In this document: positions 51,110 to 59,301 of the stretch, piece after piece | Layout: the number at the start of each line of letters is the position of its first letter | Position numbering within the stretch: position 1 is the stretch's first letter | DNA from: Pseudofrankia sp. DC12 | GTDB lineage: Bacteria; Actinomycetota; Actinomycetes; Frankiales; Frankiaceae | Assembly: GCF_000966285.1 (NCBI RefSeq) | Contig: NZ_KQ031391.1 | Location: forward strand, 1,095,238 to 1,159,237 | Direction: 5' to 3' | DNA length: 64,000 bases | The notes under the pieces: model-generated | The model's input: only the letters and a program-made list of their open reading frames with translations | What the model was told of the DNA's origin: nothing | The model's database searches: none | Position numbers and translations under genes: made by a program

Positions 51110-51805
51110 GTGGCGTCCACGGATAATGTGTCCCCGCCCGCGCCGGTGCCCGGTGCCAGGCCGGAGGGGCGAGCGAAGGCGAGCGGACCGCGTTCCCGCA
51201 AGGGTGCCGCGACCAGGGCCCGCCTGGTGCACGCGGCGAAGGCCGTCTTCGAGGAGGACGGTTTTCTGGACGCCCGGATCTCCGACATAGCCGAGCGCGC
51301 CGGAATGTCACACGGCTCGTTCTACCATTACTTCGACTCGAAGGAGCAGGTCTTCCGCGAGGTCGCCATGGCGGTCGGCGACCTTCTCCAGCAGCCGATG
51401 TACACCTCTGTGTTCAACGGGCCACGCGCCGGCACTCCCGCCGAGACGATCCGGCACTTGGCCACGCAGTTCCTGGCGAGCTACCGGGACGAGGCCCGGA
51501 TCATCGGCGTCATCGAGATGGTCTCGAGATACGACCCGGAACTGACGAGTATCCGGTTCGAATATCAGGAGGCGGATCGTATCCGCGCCGCCCGGGCTGT
51601 CCGCCGGATGCAACAGCAGGGCTGGGCCGACCCGAGCATCATCCCCGAGGTGGCGCTGGCGGCGATGAGCGCGATGATGAACCGCTTCGCCGAGATGTGG
51701 TTTGTACAGAAGCTGTTCGAGTTCGATTTCGACGACGGTGTGGAACAACTCGTCCGCCTTTGCCTGAACGCGCTCCAGCTGGCGGAGCCGGCGGCGGACG
51801 CTTAG
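51110..51805 (+). CDS. TetR-family regulator
   Basis: A 231-residue repressor. Helix-turn-helix about residues 30-78: RARLVHAAKAVFEEDGFLDA, RISDIAERAGMSHGSFYHYF, DSKEQVFREV. The ligand domain runs to residue 225. GTG 51110 has GGAAGG upstream. Divergent from the thioesterase-like gene. Both this promoter and that of the zinc-ribbon gene carry the TTrAC-GTCAA palindrome, so it is the prime candidate to bind both. Confidence 0.9.
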   Translation: MASTDNVSPPAPVPGARPEGRAKASGPRSRKGAATRARLVHAAKAVFEEDGFLDARISDIAERAGMSHGSFYHYFDSKEQVFREVAMAVGDLLQQPMYTSVFNGPRAGTPAETIRHLATQFLASYRDEARIIGVIEMVSRYDPELTSIRFEYQEADRIRAARAVRRMQQQGWADPSIIPEVALAAMSAMMNRFAEMWFVQKLFEFDFDDGVEQLVRLCLNALQLAEPAADA

Positions 51806-51895
51806 CGCCCGCCAACCGGGTGCCGGACGTTCAGCCGGGCCCATGTCCCTGAGGACGTGACCCCTTGGCCCAGCCCAGGAACAGCAGGCGCTCGC

Positions 51896-52144
51896 TCAGT
51901 CCGAGGACGGGAGCGGCCTCGCCTGGGCGAGGGACATGGGCTCGCCGTGACACACCGGCTCGGCGGCGCCGGCCTTGGCGACGAGAACCTGGGCCTCGCA
52001 CACGGCGCAGGTGTAGCGCTTACCCAGCGCGGCCGGGCCGCCCGGACGCAGCTCGAGGGTCGACTCGGCGGTGACCCGGACGACGACCGCCTCCACGCCA
52101 GTCGCCTCGTCCTTCAGCCGGGCGCCGGCCTTCAGGGCTGCCAT
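51896..52144 (-). CDS. Zinc-ribbon/rubredoxin-like small protein
   Basis: An 82-residue protein with CAVCEAQVLVAKAGAAEPVC and CHGEPM at the C-terminal half; the CxxC plus later Cys-His pair resembles a small zinc ribbon or desulforedoxin-like site. GGGAGGACG precedes ATG 52144. Small proteins of this kind accompany catabolic genes in actinobacteria. Function unknown. Confidence 0.72.
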   Translation of the reverse strand: MAALKAGARLKDEATGVEAVVVRVTAESTLELRPGGPAALGKRYTCAVCEAQVLVAKAGAAEPVCHGEPMSLAQARPLPSSD

Positions 52145-52205
52145 GTCGTCCTCCCGTCGTCGGGTGTTCACCACGTGGGCCGTGGCCCTCCCACGCTAGA
52201 TGGAT

Positions 52206-52221
52206 TTGACACCGACGTCAA
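52206..52221. promoter_or_regulatory. Second TTGAC-GTCAA palindrome
   Basis: TTGACACCGACGTCAA: TTGAC and GTCAA are exact inverted repeats with a six-base centre. It is 62 bases upstream of the zinc-ribbon gene start. It matches the site at 51025-51040 in 13 of 16 bases, pointing to one regulator. Confidence 0.6.
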
Positions 52222-52339
52222 CATTGAGTTTCGCCGGGAGGCACCTGCCGCCCAGCGCCGATCAGGTCGGGGCGCTCAGCGGCAGTGGCCTCACCCGCCT
52301 GGGAGGCGACGGGCCCCGGCCCACGCTACCGACTGGCCG

Positions 52340-52975
52340 TCAGTCCGCGGAGGTTTTCTTCCAGGCCGCGAGAACATCGTCGGTGCCGACGATCGTGGCG
52401 CACAACGACAGCGAGTTGCGCAGCACCAGGTCGGTGTACTCGGTGGGCACGCCGGCGATCGCGTCCCGGGCCACGACAACCTGGTAGCCGAGGTTCACCG
52501 AGTCGAAGACGGCCGCCGGGATGGCGACGTTCGACGAGACCCCGACGATCACCACGGTCTTCGCGCCCAGGTTGGTCAGCAGCGCGTCGACGTCTGTCCC
52601 CGCGATCGGCGAGACGCCGTGCAGCCGCACCGAGACCAGGTCCGAGGGCTGCTGGCCGATCTCGTCGAGGACCTCGACCGCCGGCGTGCCGAGCAGCTGC
52701 GTGACCGGAGCCTTGTCGGTGCCGAGGAACAGCAGGGCATTGGTGCTGGAACCGCGGCCGTCCGGCCGGCGCGCCGCCACCGCGTGCAGCACGCCGACAC
52801 CGGCGGCCCGGGCGCCGGCGGCCAGCCGGGCCACGTTGGCGATCATCCCCGACTCGCGGGCGACCTCGGCGAGGACCGGAAGCGAGCTGGGCGTGCCGAT
52901 GACACCGTTCTGGCATTCCTGCGTGAGCAGGACGGTGTGCGCAGGGCTCAGTAACTCGGCGAGATCTACCGCCAT
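52340..52975 (-). CDS. Isochorismatase-fold protein lacking the standard triad
   Basis: A 211-residue protein of the cysteine hydrolase fold. The usual DxQN start of the fold reads LLTQECQNGVIG, and the nucleophile loop normally GVxTNVC reads GVSSNVAIPAA, so the catalytic cysteine position is alanine. HGVSPIAGTDVDALLTNLGA is otherwise normal. It belongs to a non-classical subgroup and may be a binding protein or use a different mechanism. GAGG precedes ATG 52975. It lies in a row with SDR and TetR genes. Confidence 0.78.
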   Translation of the reverse strand: MAVDLAELLSPAHTVLLTQECQNGVIGTPSSLPVLAEVARESGMIANVARLAAGARAAGVGVLHAVAARRPDGRGSSTNALLFLGTDKAPVTQLLGTPAVEVLDEIGQQPSDLVSVRLHGVSPIAGTDVDALLTNLGAKTVVIVGVSSNVAIPAAVFDSVNLGYQVVVARDAIAGVPTEYTDLVLRNSLSLCATIVGTDDVLAAWKKTSAD

Positions 52976-53029
52976 CGGACCTCTTCTCCCAGCCACCGTC
53001 CGGCTCGCGCTCGTCCGGACCAGCGCCCG

Positions 53030-53953
53030 TCAGGACTGAGGAAACCGCATCCCGCGGCCACGAGTCTCGAAGACGTCCTGGGCCAGCACCCCGCCGAGCC
53101 TGGTCGGGTCCCAGCGCTTGCCGCCGGCCGAGATGACCTTGCGCTCGGTCCAGCCCCGCATCCAGATGATCCTGTCCTCGATCACCCGGATGACCTGGCC
53201 GGTCACATGGTCGGCCTCGTCACTGGCGAGCCACGCGACCAGCGGGGAGCTGTTCGCCGGGTCCATCGGGTGGTACTCGCCCTCGGCGAGCTCGTCCGGC
53301 TCGAACGCCGGGCCCATGCCCGGGATCGTGGCGGTGATCCGGGTGAGCCCCGATGGGCCCACCGCGTTCACCGTCACGCCGGAGCGCAGCAGCTCCAGCG
53401 CGAGCGTCTGGGTGACGGCGACGATCGCCGCCTTGGCCGCCGCGTAGCTCGACTGGCCGAAGTTGCCCCCGAGGCCCGCCCCGGAGGTGGTGTTGATGAT
53501 CCGGCCGCCGGCCGGGCCGCCTTTGGCCTTTGCCGCGGCGCGCCAGTATTTGGCGGCGTGCTGGCAGGTCGCCCAGGTGCCGCGCAGGTGGACCCGGATG
53601 ACCGCGTCGAAGTCGTCCACCGGCATGTTCCAGATCACCGAGTCACGCACGATCCCGGCGTTGTTCACCAGGACGTCGAGCTTGCCGAAGACGTCCACCG
53701 CCCGGGCGATCAGCTCGCCGCACTGGTCGAAGTCGCCGACGTCGGAGTAGTCGGCGACCGCGATGCCGCCGCGATTCTCGATGAGCGCGACGGTCTCGTC
53801 GGCCGCGCGGCCCTGGCCCTCGCCGCGCAGCGTGCCGCCCAGGTCGTTGACGACGACCTTCGCGCCCTGCTTCGCCAGTTCAAGGGCGTGGCCCCGGCCG
53901 ATGCCGTGCCCGGCCCCGGTGACGATCGCGACCTTGCCGTCGAGCAGCCCCAT
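53030..53953 (-). CDS. Short-chain dehydrogenase/reductase
   Basis: A 307-residue classical-type SDR. Cofactor loop TGAGHGIG, structural LVNNAGIVRD, catalytic Ser and YxxxK in NTTSGAGLGGNFGQSSYAAA with the following AK. The length and the tail (GQVIRVIEDRIIWMRGWTER) match the hydroxyacyl-CoA dehydrogenase-like branch related to multifunctional enzyme type 2. ATG 53953 has GAGGTG upstream. Probable beta-oxidation or alcohol-oxidation step. Confidence 0.88.
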   Translation of the reverse strand: MGLLDGKVAIVTGAGHGIGRGHALELAKQGAKVVVNDLGGTLRGEGQGRAADETVALIENRGGIAVADYSDVGDFDQCGELIARAVDVFGKLDVLVNNAGIVRDSVIWNMPVDDFDAVIRVHLRGTWATCQHAAKYWRAAAKAKGGPAGGRIINTTSGAGLGGNFGQSSYAAAKAAIVAVTQTLALELLRSGVTVNAVGPSGLTRITATIPGMGPAFEPDELAEGEYHPMDPANSSPLVAWLASDEADHVTGQVIRVIEDRIIWMRGWTERKVISAGGKRWDPTRLGGVLAQDVFETRGRGMRFPQS

Positions 53954-54077
53954 GCCCAGCACCTCGGTTTCGCTCCACTACTGACCAGACGAACTGCGCA
54001 CCACAACTGCCTGGCGCGACGGCGCCGGACGACCGCGCGCAGGTGCGGCCACCTTCAGCTGCGGCTACCTTCAGCAA

Positions 54078-54353
54078 TCAGATTGTATAAAATATCATAA
54101 GACTGTCTCGGGCGCCGCGGAACGCCCGACGACGGCCGCGCGAGGCCCGCCCCGCGTTCAGGCCCGCCCCGCGTTCAGGCCCGGCCGAACGCGCCGGCCG
54201 CGCGCAGCCGTCCGCGCCCAGGTCGGCCAGGCGCGTGGTCAGCGCCCCGGGGCCGAGCATCGACACGTCGACGATGCGCACCCCGGCCAGCAGAGTGGTC
54301 GCGGACGGCCGGGAAGCAGTCTCGTCGGGCATGAGCGGCACCTCGATGGTCAT
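54078..54353 (-). pseudogene. CoA-transferase family III, N-terminal remnant
   Basis: After ATG 54353, LLAGVRIVDVSMLGPGALTT and RLADLGAD are the standard start of CaiB/BaiF CoA-transferases. The sequence then becomes Arg/Gly-rich and unrelated. About 90% of the gene is missing, including the catalytic aspartate. It is upstream of the SDR on the same strand. Confidence 0.65.
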
Positions 54354-54410
54354 CAGCGGTTCGGCAGTGTCGGCGTCGGAACGATGCGACCCGAGCGACG
54401 ATCCGATATT

Positions 54411-54425
54411 GGATACGTTATCCAC
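54411..54425. promoter_or_regulatory. Palindrome between CoA-transferase remnant and Hsp70-like gene
   Basis: TGGATA and TATCCA are perfect inverted repeats around CGT. It is 58 bases upstream of the remnant start. It would be an operator of the vanished CoA-transferase gene. Regulator unknown. Confidence 0.5.
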
Positions 54426-54673
54426 TCCCCGTCGAGACGCCCTTCCTGGGCCGGCGGACGCCCCCAACGGGTGGTCCTCGTGACACAGAGCAGCGGGACA
54501 CGCCGTGGTACCCGGTGCCGTGTGGTAGTCATGACCACACCGCCGTTCCACCCCGCGCCGGGGCCTTACGGCGACCGGGGCACACGGGTGCGCGCCCTCG
54601 CCACCCCCTGGGGTGCCCCACACTCGATGTCGTTCCTCGACAGGGACGGAACTGCCGAGAGGACGGGCGAAGA

Positions 54674-55750
54674 ATGGCGCGCGAGTGGCTCTTAGCCGTC
54701 GATCTGGGGACCACCTGGACCAAGGCCGCCTACACGACCGCGGACAGTACTGACCCGGTCCTCGTCCGGGTACCGGCGACCCAGCTGGCCTGGTTCCCGA
54801 CGGCGGTGGCCCGCTCGTCGGACGGGCGCTGGCTGGTCGGCGACGCGGCCCAGGCCCGCCGGACCAGCCGGCCCGACTGGTGCTGGAGCGAGGTCAAGCG
54901 GGAGCTGGGCCAGCACGAGCCCCGGATGCTGGGCGGACACCCGTTCGGCCCGGTCGAGGCCGTCACCCAGCCGTTGCTGTACGCGGCTCGACAGGCTCGC
55001 CGTCAGGCCGGGCGGGGGTTCGACCGGCTCACCCTCTCGGCGCCGGTCATCTTCTCGGACGAGCAGCGCGCGGTGCTGGTCGAGGCCGGTGAGAACGCGG
55101 GGTTCGCCCCGGACACCATCACAATCGTCGACGAGGGCGCGGCGGCCGCCCGGTCCGTGCTCGGCCCGCGGCCCGAGGACGGCACCTGGGTGGTGGCCGA
55201 CATCGGCGGCGGAACCTTCGACGCTGCCCTCGTGACGGCCGACCGCGGAGTGGCCGCCGTGATCGACCAGGTCGGCGACGACCGGGCGGGCGCCCACGCC
55301 ATCGACACGGCGATCGTCGCGCGGCTGCGCGAGCGATACCAGATCGACGACGGCGACGGCGAGGCCGGCCGGCGGCGGGCCGGCTACCTGCGCGACGCCG
55401 CCCGGATGCTGCGAGAGCAGCTGGCCGAGCAGCGGTCGGCGGACGTCTTCCTGCCCGATCTGCTGCTGGAGCTCACCCTCACGCCGGCGCAGCTCGGGGA
55501 GCTGGTCGAGCCCGTGCTCGCGCCGGCCATCGAGCACTGCGCGGCGATGCTCGCCCGCAACGACCTGGGCTGGGAGAAGATCAACGCTCTGGTGCTCAGC
55601 GGCGGCGCCTCCCGGGACCCGGCGGTCCGCGCGCGGTTGGCGCCGCTCGCCGCCCTGCGCGACGCCGCCAACCCGGAGCTGGCCGTCGTCCTCGGTCTGA
55701 CCGTCCCGGCCGAGGCGCCCAGCCGTACCATCCTGTCGCTCAGGTACTGA
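54674..55750 (+). CDS. Hsp70-like ATPase without substrate domain
   Basis: A 358-residue protein with the actin/Hsp70 ATPase fold: phosphate-1 loop VDLGTTWTKAAY, connect region, phosphate-2 VVADIGGGTFDAALV and adenosine motif LVLSGGASRDPAVRARL. It ends there, so the peptide-binding domain and lid of DnaK are absent. Such stand-alone ATPase proteins are frequent in actinobacteria. ATG 54674 is chosen by the N-terminal motif. Partner unknown. Confidence 0.87.
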   Translation: MAREWLLAVDLGTTWTKAAYTTADSTDPVLVRVPATQLAWFPTAVARSSDGRWLVGDAAQARRTSRPDWCWSEVKRELGQHEPRMLGGHPFGPVEAVTQPLLYAARQARRQAGRGFDRLTLSAPVIFSDEQRAVLVEAGENAGFAPDTITIVDEGAAAARSVLGPRPEDGTWVVADIGGGTFDAALVTADRGVAAVIDQVGDDRAGAHAIDTAIVARLRERYQIDDGDGEAGRRRAGYLRDAARMLREQLAEQRSADVFLPDLLLELTLTPAQLGELVEPVLAPAIEHCAAMLARNDLGWEKINALVLSGGASRDPAVRARLAPLAALRDAANPELAVVLGLTVPAEAPSRTILSLRY

Positions 55751-55887
55751 CCGTCCGGCCGGCGGCAAGGCGGCGGGGGCGGCGTGTCAGGGCCGGGGGC
55801 GGGCGGGGCGGGCGGCGTGTCACGGGCGCAGGACGCCGACGAGGAGCCGGACGGCGGCCTGGATGCGCCCCCGGGTCCGGGGCCGGC

Positions 55888-56130
55888 CAGTCGGCACGGC
55901 CCATCACCCAGCTGAACACCGAGGTACCGGTGCTCGCCCAGCGGGCCAAGGCCGAAGGCGTCGAGGAGATCCGCTCCGCCGCGGACCTGGTCCCGCTGCT
56001 CTTCCCGCACACCACCTACAAGAGCTACCCGGAGTCGAACCAGTCAGTACCTGAGTCATCAGGTCGGACCGGACGCGCGTTCCCTGGGGATCGTGCCGAG
56101 GTCGACTCGGCAGATCGCGGCGGGAGGTAA
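55888..56130 (+). pseudogene. Acyl-ligase-like gene fragment
   Basis: VLAQRAKAEGVEEIRSAADL, VPLLFPHTTYKSYPES matches, from memory, the start of AMP-dependent acyl-ligase-like proteins (phenylacetate-CoA ligase relatives). No start codon in a sensible place; sequence degenerates after SYPES and stops at 56130. A small remnant. Confidence 0.45.
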
Positions 56131-56233
56131 AGACTTCCGCCAGATACCCCCAGGGAGGTACCGAGGCGCCAGCATTACGGGTAGTGTTGATCCAATTACC
56201 CATCCGCCACCGAACCGAAGACGAGGTGACCTC

Positions 56234-56608
56234 GTGACCGACCTTCAGCCGTCCGTCTCCGCCATGACCGAGCTTTCCACCAGTCAGGCGCCGGCAGCCG
56301 GCACAGCCGAGGCCGACTCCGTCGAGGCCTGGCCCGTCCGCCGGACACCCCACTGGCGCAAGCACCCGGTCACTCGCGTCACGGCGGCCGTCGTGAGCGC
56401 CTTCTTCTTCGCGCTGACCGTGCTGCCGGTGTACTCGGTGATCGCCCACGGGAAGAACCCGATCTGGCTCGCTTACGCCGTCGTCGCGGCCGTCTCCTGT
56501 TACCTGTGCATCGCCGACGTCGTCCGGCAGGACACGCGCACCCCCGACGACGAGGAAGAGGCCAGCCGCCGCTTCCACGCCATCACCCGCGACTTCGACC
56601 GCCCGTAA
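56234..56608 (+). CDS. Small two-helix membrane protein
   Basis: A 124-residue protein, GTG 56234 with GAGGTG upstream. Two hydrophobic helices (VTAAVVSAFFFALTVLPVYS and WLAYAVVAAVSCYLCIADVV) flanked by a 45-residue acidic, Ser/Thr/Ala-rich N-terminus and an acidic C-terminus (PDDEEEASRRFHAITRDF). No family recognised. Codon use is typical of the genome. Confidence 0.7.
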   Translation: MTDLQPSVSAMTELSTSQAPAAGTAEADSVEAWPVRRTPHWRKHPVTRVTAAVVSAFFFALTVLPVYSVIAHGKNPIWLAYAVVAAVSCYLCIADVVRQDTRTPDDEEEASRRFHAITRDFDRP

Positions 56609-56689
56609 CCGCCCCTGGGCGCGGCGCCGACGGCGCGAATCCCGAGGCCCGCGCGTTACCTGGAACGCCAGGCCACACCCGCGGGCACC

Positions 56690-57086
56690 GCGGGCTGGTG
56701 CGATGCGCCGTGCGAGTGGGCTCCCCGCCATGACCCTGAGTTCTTCGGCCGGTCCGGCGAGAGCGACGACGTCGAAGGCGGCGGAAGCCCTCGCGGCCGG
56801 CCGACGTCACCAGGATCGTGGCGGGCCCGTACAGCGCCCTGATCTCGGCCACCCCGGCGTCGATCTGCTCACGGCTCGTCACGTCACACGTGACCGGGTG
56901 CGCCACGCCACCCGCCGCGACGATCTCGTCCACAACCGCCTTGGCGTTGCCCGGGTCCAGGTCGAAGACACCGACCTTCGCGCCGTCAGCGGCCAGGCGC
57001 ACGGCGCAGCCACGCCCGCTGCCCGAGCCACCACCAGTGACGATCGCGACCTTGCCGGCCAGGCTGTCGCTTGCTGCCGCGGTCAT
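56690..57086 (-). pseudogene. Short-chain dehydrogenase, truncated
   Basis: N-terminal Rossmann half of an SDR from ATG 57086: VAIVTGGGSGSGRGCAVRLA, DLDPGNAKAVVDEIV, CDVTSREQIDAGVAEIR and ILVTSAGREGF (NAG-like motif). A frameshift near 56790 leads to AAFDVVALAGPAEELRV in another frame, after which similarity ends. The YxxxK catalytic part is lost. It follows the TauD gene in the leftward block. Confidence 0.72.
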
Positions 57087-57154
57087 CTGCGCGCGGTTCC
57101 CTTCGGTCGGCAACGGTTCACATGCCGAGTCTGTTTCACGGCGGCGCGGGCCAG

Positions 57155-57988
57155 TCAGGCCACCGCTTCCTCGCCGACGAGGGTGGTGCGGTGCATGAGC
57201 CGGCGAGACAGAGCGGTGTAGGGCTGTGCTCGGTGCAGGATGCCCGTGTTGTCCCAGATGACGAGGTCGCCCGGCGTCCAGTGGTGGCGCAGGGAGAAGC
57301 GCGGCTGGGTGGCCCAGCCGAGGAGCCGGTCGAGCAGCGCGCGGCTCTCGTCCTCCGGCCAGCCGACGAGGTGGTCGGCCGTCGCCCCGACCAGCAGCGA
57401 CTTGCGCCCGTTGCGCCGGGTCCAGACCAGCGGGTGCTCCCGCGAGGGAACCTTCTCCCAGCTGGCACGCACCTTGGCCGACGCGTCCGGGTGGGCCAGC
57501 CGCTGGGTGGCCGCGAAGCTGTGGACCACGCGCAGCTCGGCGTACCGGGCCTTGTCCTCGGCGGACAGCGAGTCGTAGGCGGCGTAGAGGTTGGCGAACT
57601 CGGTGTCGCCGCCTTCGGTCGCGACCTCCAACGCGGTCAGCAGGGTCGCCTTCTGCGGCACCAGGTCGTTCGCGCCGTCGATGTGCCAGTAGAAGGTGCC
57701 CGTCCGATAGGCCGCCAGGGCGCTCTGGGCGGGGTCGAGGGAGATCGCCGAGACCTCCGGGAACTCCTCCTCGCCGCCCATCGGAGCGACGACCACCTCA
57801 CCGAGCAGCCGGCTGAGCGCGACGAGGTCGGCGTCGCCGATGTGCGCCTCGCGGTAGATGACGACGCCGTGCTCGTCGAGGTACCTGAGGGTGTCGGCGG
57901 CGACGGCCGGGTCCGCCAGCTGGTGGCCGGCAAGGCCCGTGACCGCGACGCCTACCTCGGCGCTGATCGGGCTGACGGTGACGGACAT
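57155..57988 (-). CDS. TauD/TfdA-family 2-oxoglutarate dioxygenase
   Basis: A 277-residue Fe(II)/2-oxoglutarate-dependent dioxygenase. Iron ligands: His102 and Asp104 in FYWHIDGAN, distal His252 in TGILHRAQPY; Arg267 (SRRLMHRTTL) would bind 2-oxoglutarate. The substrate in TauD/TfdA is a sulfonate or aryloxy acid; here unknown, but the neighbours suggest an organic pollutant- or plant-derived acid. Leftward block with CMD-like and Rieske genes. Confidence 0.9.
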   Translation of the reverse strand: MSVTVSPISAEVGVAVTGLAGHQLADPAVAADTLRYLDEHGVVIYREAHIGDADLVALSRLLGEVVVAPMGGEEEFPEVSAISLDPAQSALAAYRTGTFYWHIDGANDLVPQKATLLTALEVATEGGDTEFANLYAAYDSLSAEDKARYAELRVVHSFAATQRLAHPDASAKVRASWEKVPSREHPLVWTRRNGRKSLLVGATADHLVGWPEDESRALLDRLLGWATQPRFSLRHHWTPGDLVIWDNTGILHRAQPYTALSRRLMHRTTLVGEEAVA

Positions 57989-58027
57989 CGGAGGCTCCCG
58001 TCGGATCGGGGCGCGGGGCGCGCCCGC

Positions 58028-58624
58028 TCAGGCTGTCGGCGACTGGCGGCGGGCGACGGCCTCGCGCATGTCGTCGTCGATCTCGATGTCGAACGAACGG
58101 ATCATGTAGGCGAGCGTCTCGTAGGCGCCAACCGTGAAGATCACGTCCAGGATCTGCTTGACCTCAAGCTCCTTGACCAGAACCGCCCAGGTCTCGTCGC
58201 CGATCTTGCCATCACCGACCAGCTCGTCCACCGCGCGCAGCATCGCCGCGTCCAGCGGGTCCCACAACGGCGCGTCCGGCCCGAGCGCGATCCGCTGGAT
58301 CTCCTCATCCGAAAGGCCCGCGTCGCGGGCGATGAAGGTGTGCTGCAACCACTCATAGCCCGCCTGGCGCTGCGCGGCGACCCGCAACACGATCAGCTCC
58401 CGCTGCCGGCCGGTCAGCGTGCTCGTCGACAGGATGTGCCCGTTGAACGTGAAAAACGCCTGCGAAAGGGTCGTGTGGTACGCGAACACCCCAAGCGTGT
58501 TCAACGCCTTCGAGCGACCCTCCGGCGACAGCCTCGCCGGGGTACCCGGCGGCTCCAGCGCGGCCAGCACCTGCCGCATCTCCTTCGGCCACTGCTTGAG
58601 CGGAAGCGGCTCGATGCGTGCCAT
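58028..58624 (-). CDS. Carboxymuconolactone-decarboxylase-like protein
   Basis: A 198-residue helical protein of the CMD/AhpD fold: GVFAYHTTLSQAFFTFNGHI, LTGRQRELIVLRVAAQRQAG and YEWLQHTFIARDAGLSDEEI. The CxxC thiol motif of AhpD peroxidases is absent (AQRQAGYEWLQH), so it is of the CMD-like, non-peroxidase kind. The start ATG 58624 has GGGGACG. Beside TauD and Rieske genes, it may perform a decarboxylation/isomerisation step. Confidence 0.86.
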   Translation of the reverse strand: MARIEPLPLKQWPKEMRQVLAALEPPGTPARLSPEGRSKALNTLGVFAYHTTLSQAFFTFNGHILSTSTLTGRQRELIVLRVAAQRQAGYEWLQHTFIARDAGLSDEEIQRIALGPDAPLWDPLDAAMLRAVDELVGDGKIGDETWAVLVKELEVKQILDVIFTVGAYETLAYMIRSFDIEIDDDMREAVARRQSPTA

Positions 58625-58946
58625 GCGACGTCCCCTTTGCCATGATCGGTGGACAGCGGCGCCGTGTGCGGCGGTCTGGGCGGTTTGTGAGGCGACCGGT
58701 CAGTCCAGTCTTTCGCGCTCCCGCGTCGACGTGCCATCGATCGGCCAGGTCACCCACATGCCAATGCCGGCGGTTCCGCGTCGACGGGGCTGGTCTACGC
58801 GGAACCGCCGGCACCGGTCGGGCCGGTTGCTTGACCCGGGCGGCCGGACGTCGGTGGCGGCGCCGGGTCGGGGGCCAGCCCACCCGGCGACGTCCACAGC
58901 GACGCGGCCAGCACCGGCCCACAGGGGCCAGTGGTCGACTCGGACG
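58625..58946. other. 322-bp gap with long hairpin
   Basis: No gene recognised. The only strong structure is a 17-bp perfect inverted repeat (58765-58813). It separates the Rieske/small-protein unit from the CMD/TauD unit, both leftward. Confidence 0.65.
58765..58813. terminator. 17-bp perfect inverted repeat
   Basis: TGCCGGCGGTTCCGCGT at 58765-58781 and its exact complement at 58797-58813 enclose a 15-base loop. Very stable hairpin without U-tract, 134 bases downstream of the small-protein stop. Candidate transcription terminator, or a REP-like palindrome. Confidence 0.6.
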
Positions 58947-59273
58947 TCAGACCGCGGGAGCGAAGACGTTCGAGATGTGCGCGGCGCCGGCGTCCGGCAC
59001 CCGCGGCTGGTGCCAGGCCTCGACCGAGAACGAGACGCTGCACAGCGAGTAGTAGACGAGCAGCAGGTTGTACGCATCCTCGGGCAGCTCCTCCAGCGGG
59101 AACCTGTTCAGGTACGCGATCGCGTCCTGGATCCGCGGGAGAGCGGCGTCGTAGAACGCCTGCAGGTCGTCCATCTTGGCCGCGTAGCGCTTCGCGAACC
59201 GCTCGTCCTCCGTCGGGAGGGCCCAGTCGGCGAAGGGCTCCAGATCCGCGAAGTCCGCGGGCAGGGTAGCCAC
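58947..59273 (-). CDS. Small protein paired with Rieske oxygenase
   Basis: A 108-residue acidic protein starting MATLPADFADLEPFADWALP, with helical RYAAKMDDLQAFYDAALPRI and a tail ending VFAPAV. Not a recognised family. It follows the Rieske gene by 28 bases on the same strand, so an accessory or coupling role is likely; the size is too small for a classical beta subunit (about 180 residues). Coding character is strong. Confidence 0.75.
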   Translation of the reverse strand: MATLPADFADLEPFADWALPTEDERFAKRYAAKMDDLQAFYDAALPRIQDAIAYLNRFPLEELPEDAYNLLLVYYSLCSVSFSVEAWHQPRVPDAGAAHISNVFAPAV

Positions 59274-59301
59274 GGGTGTCTCCCCTCTTTGAGCGGGCGG
59301 G

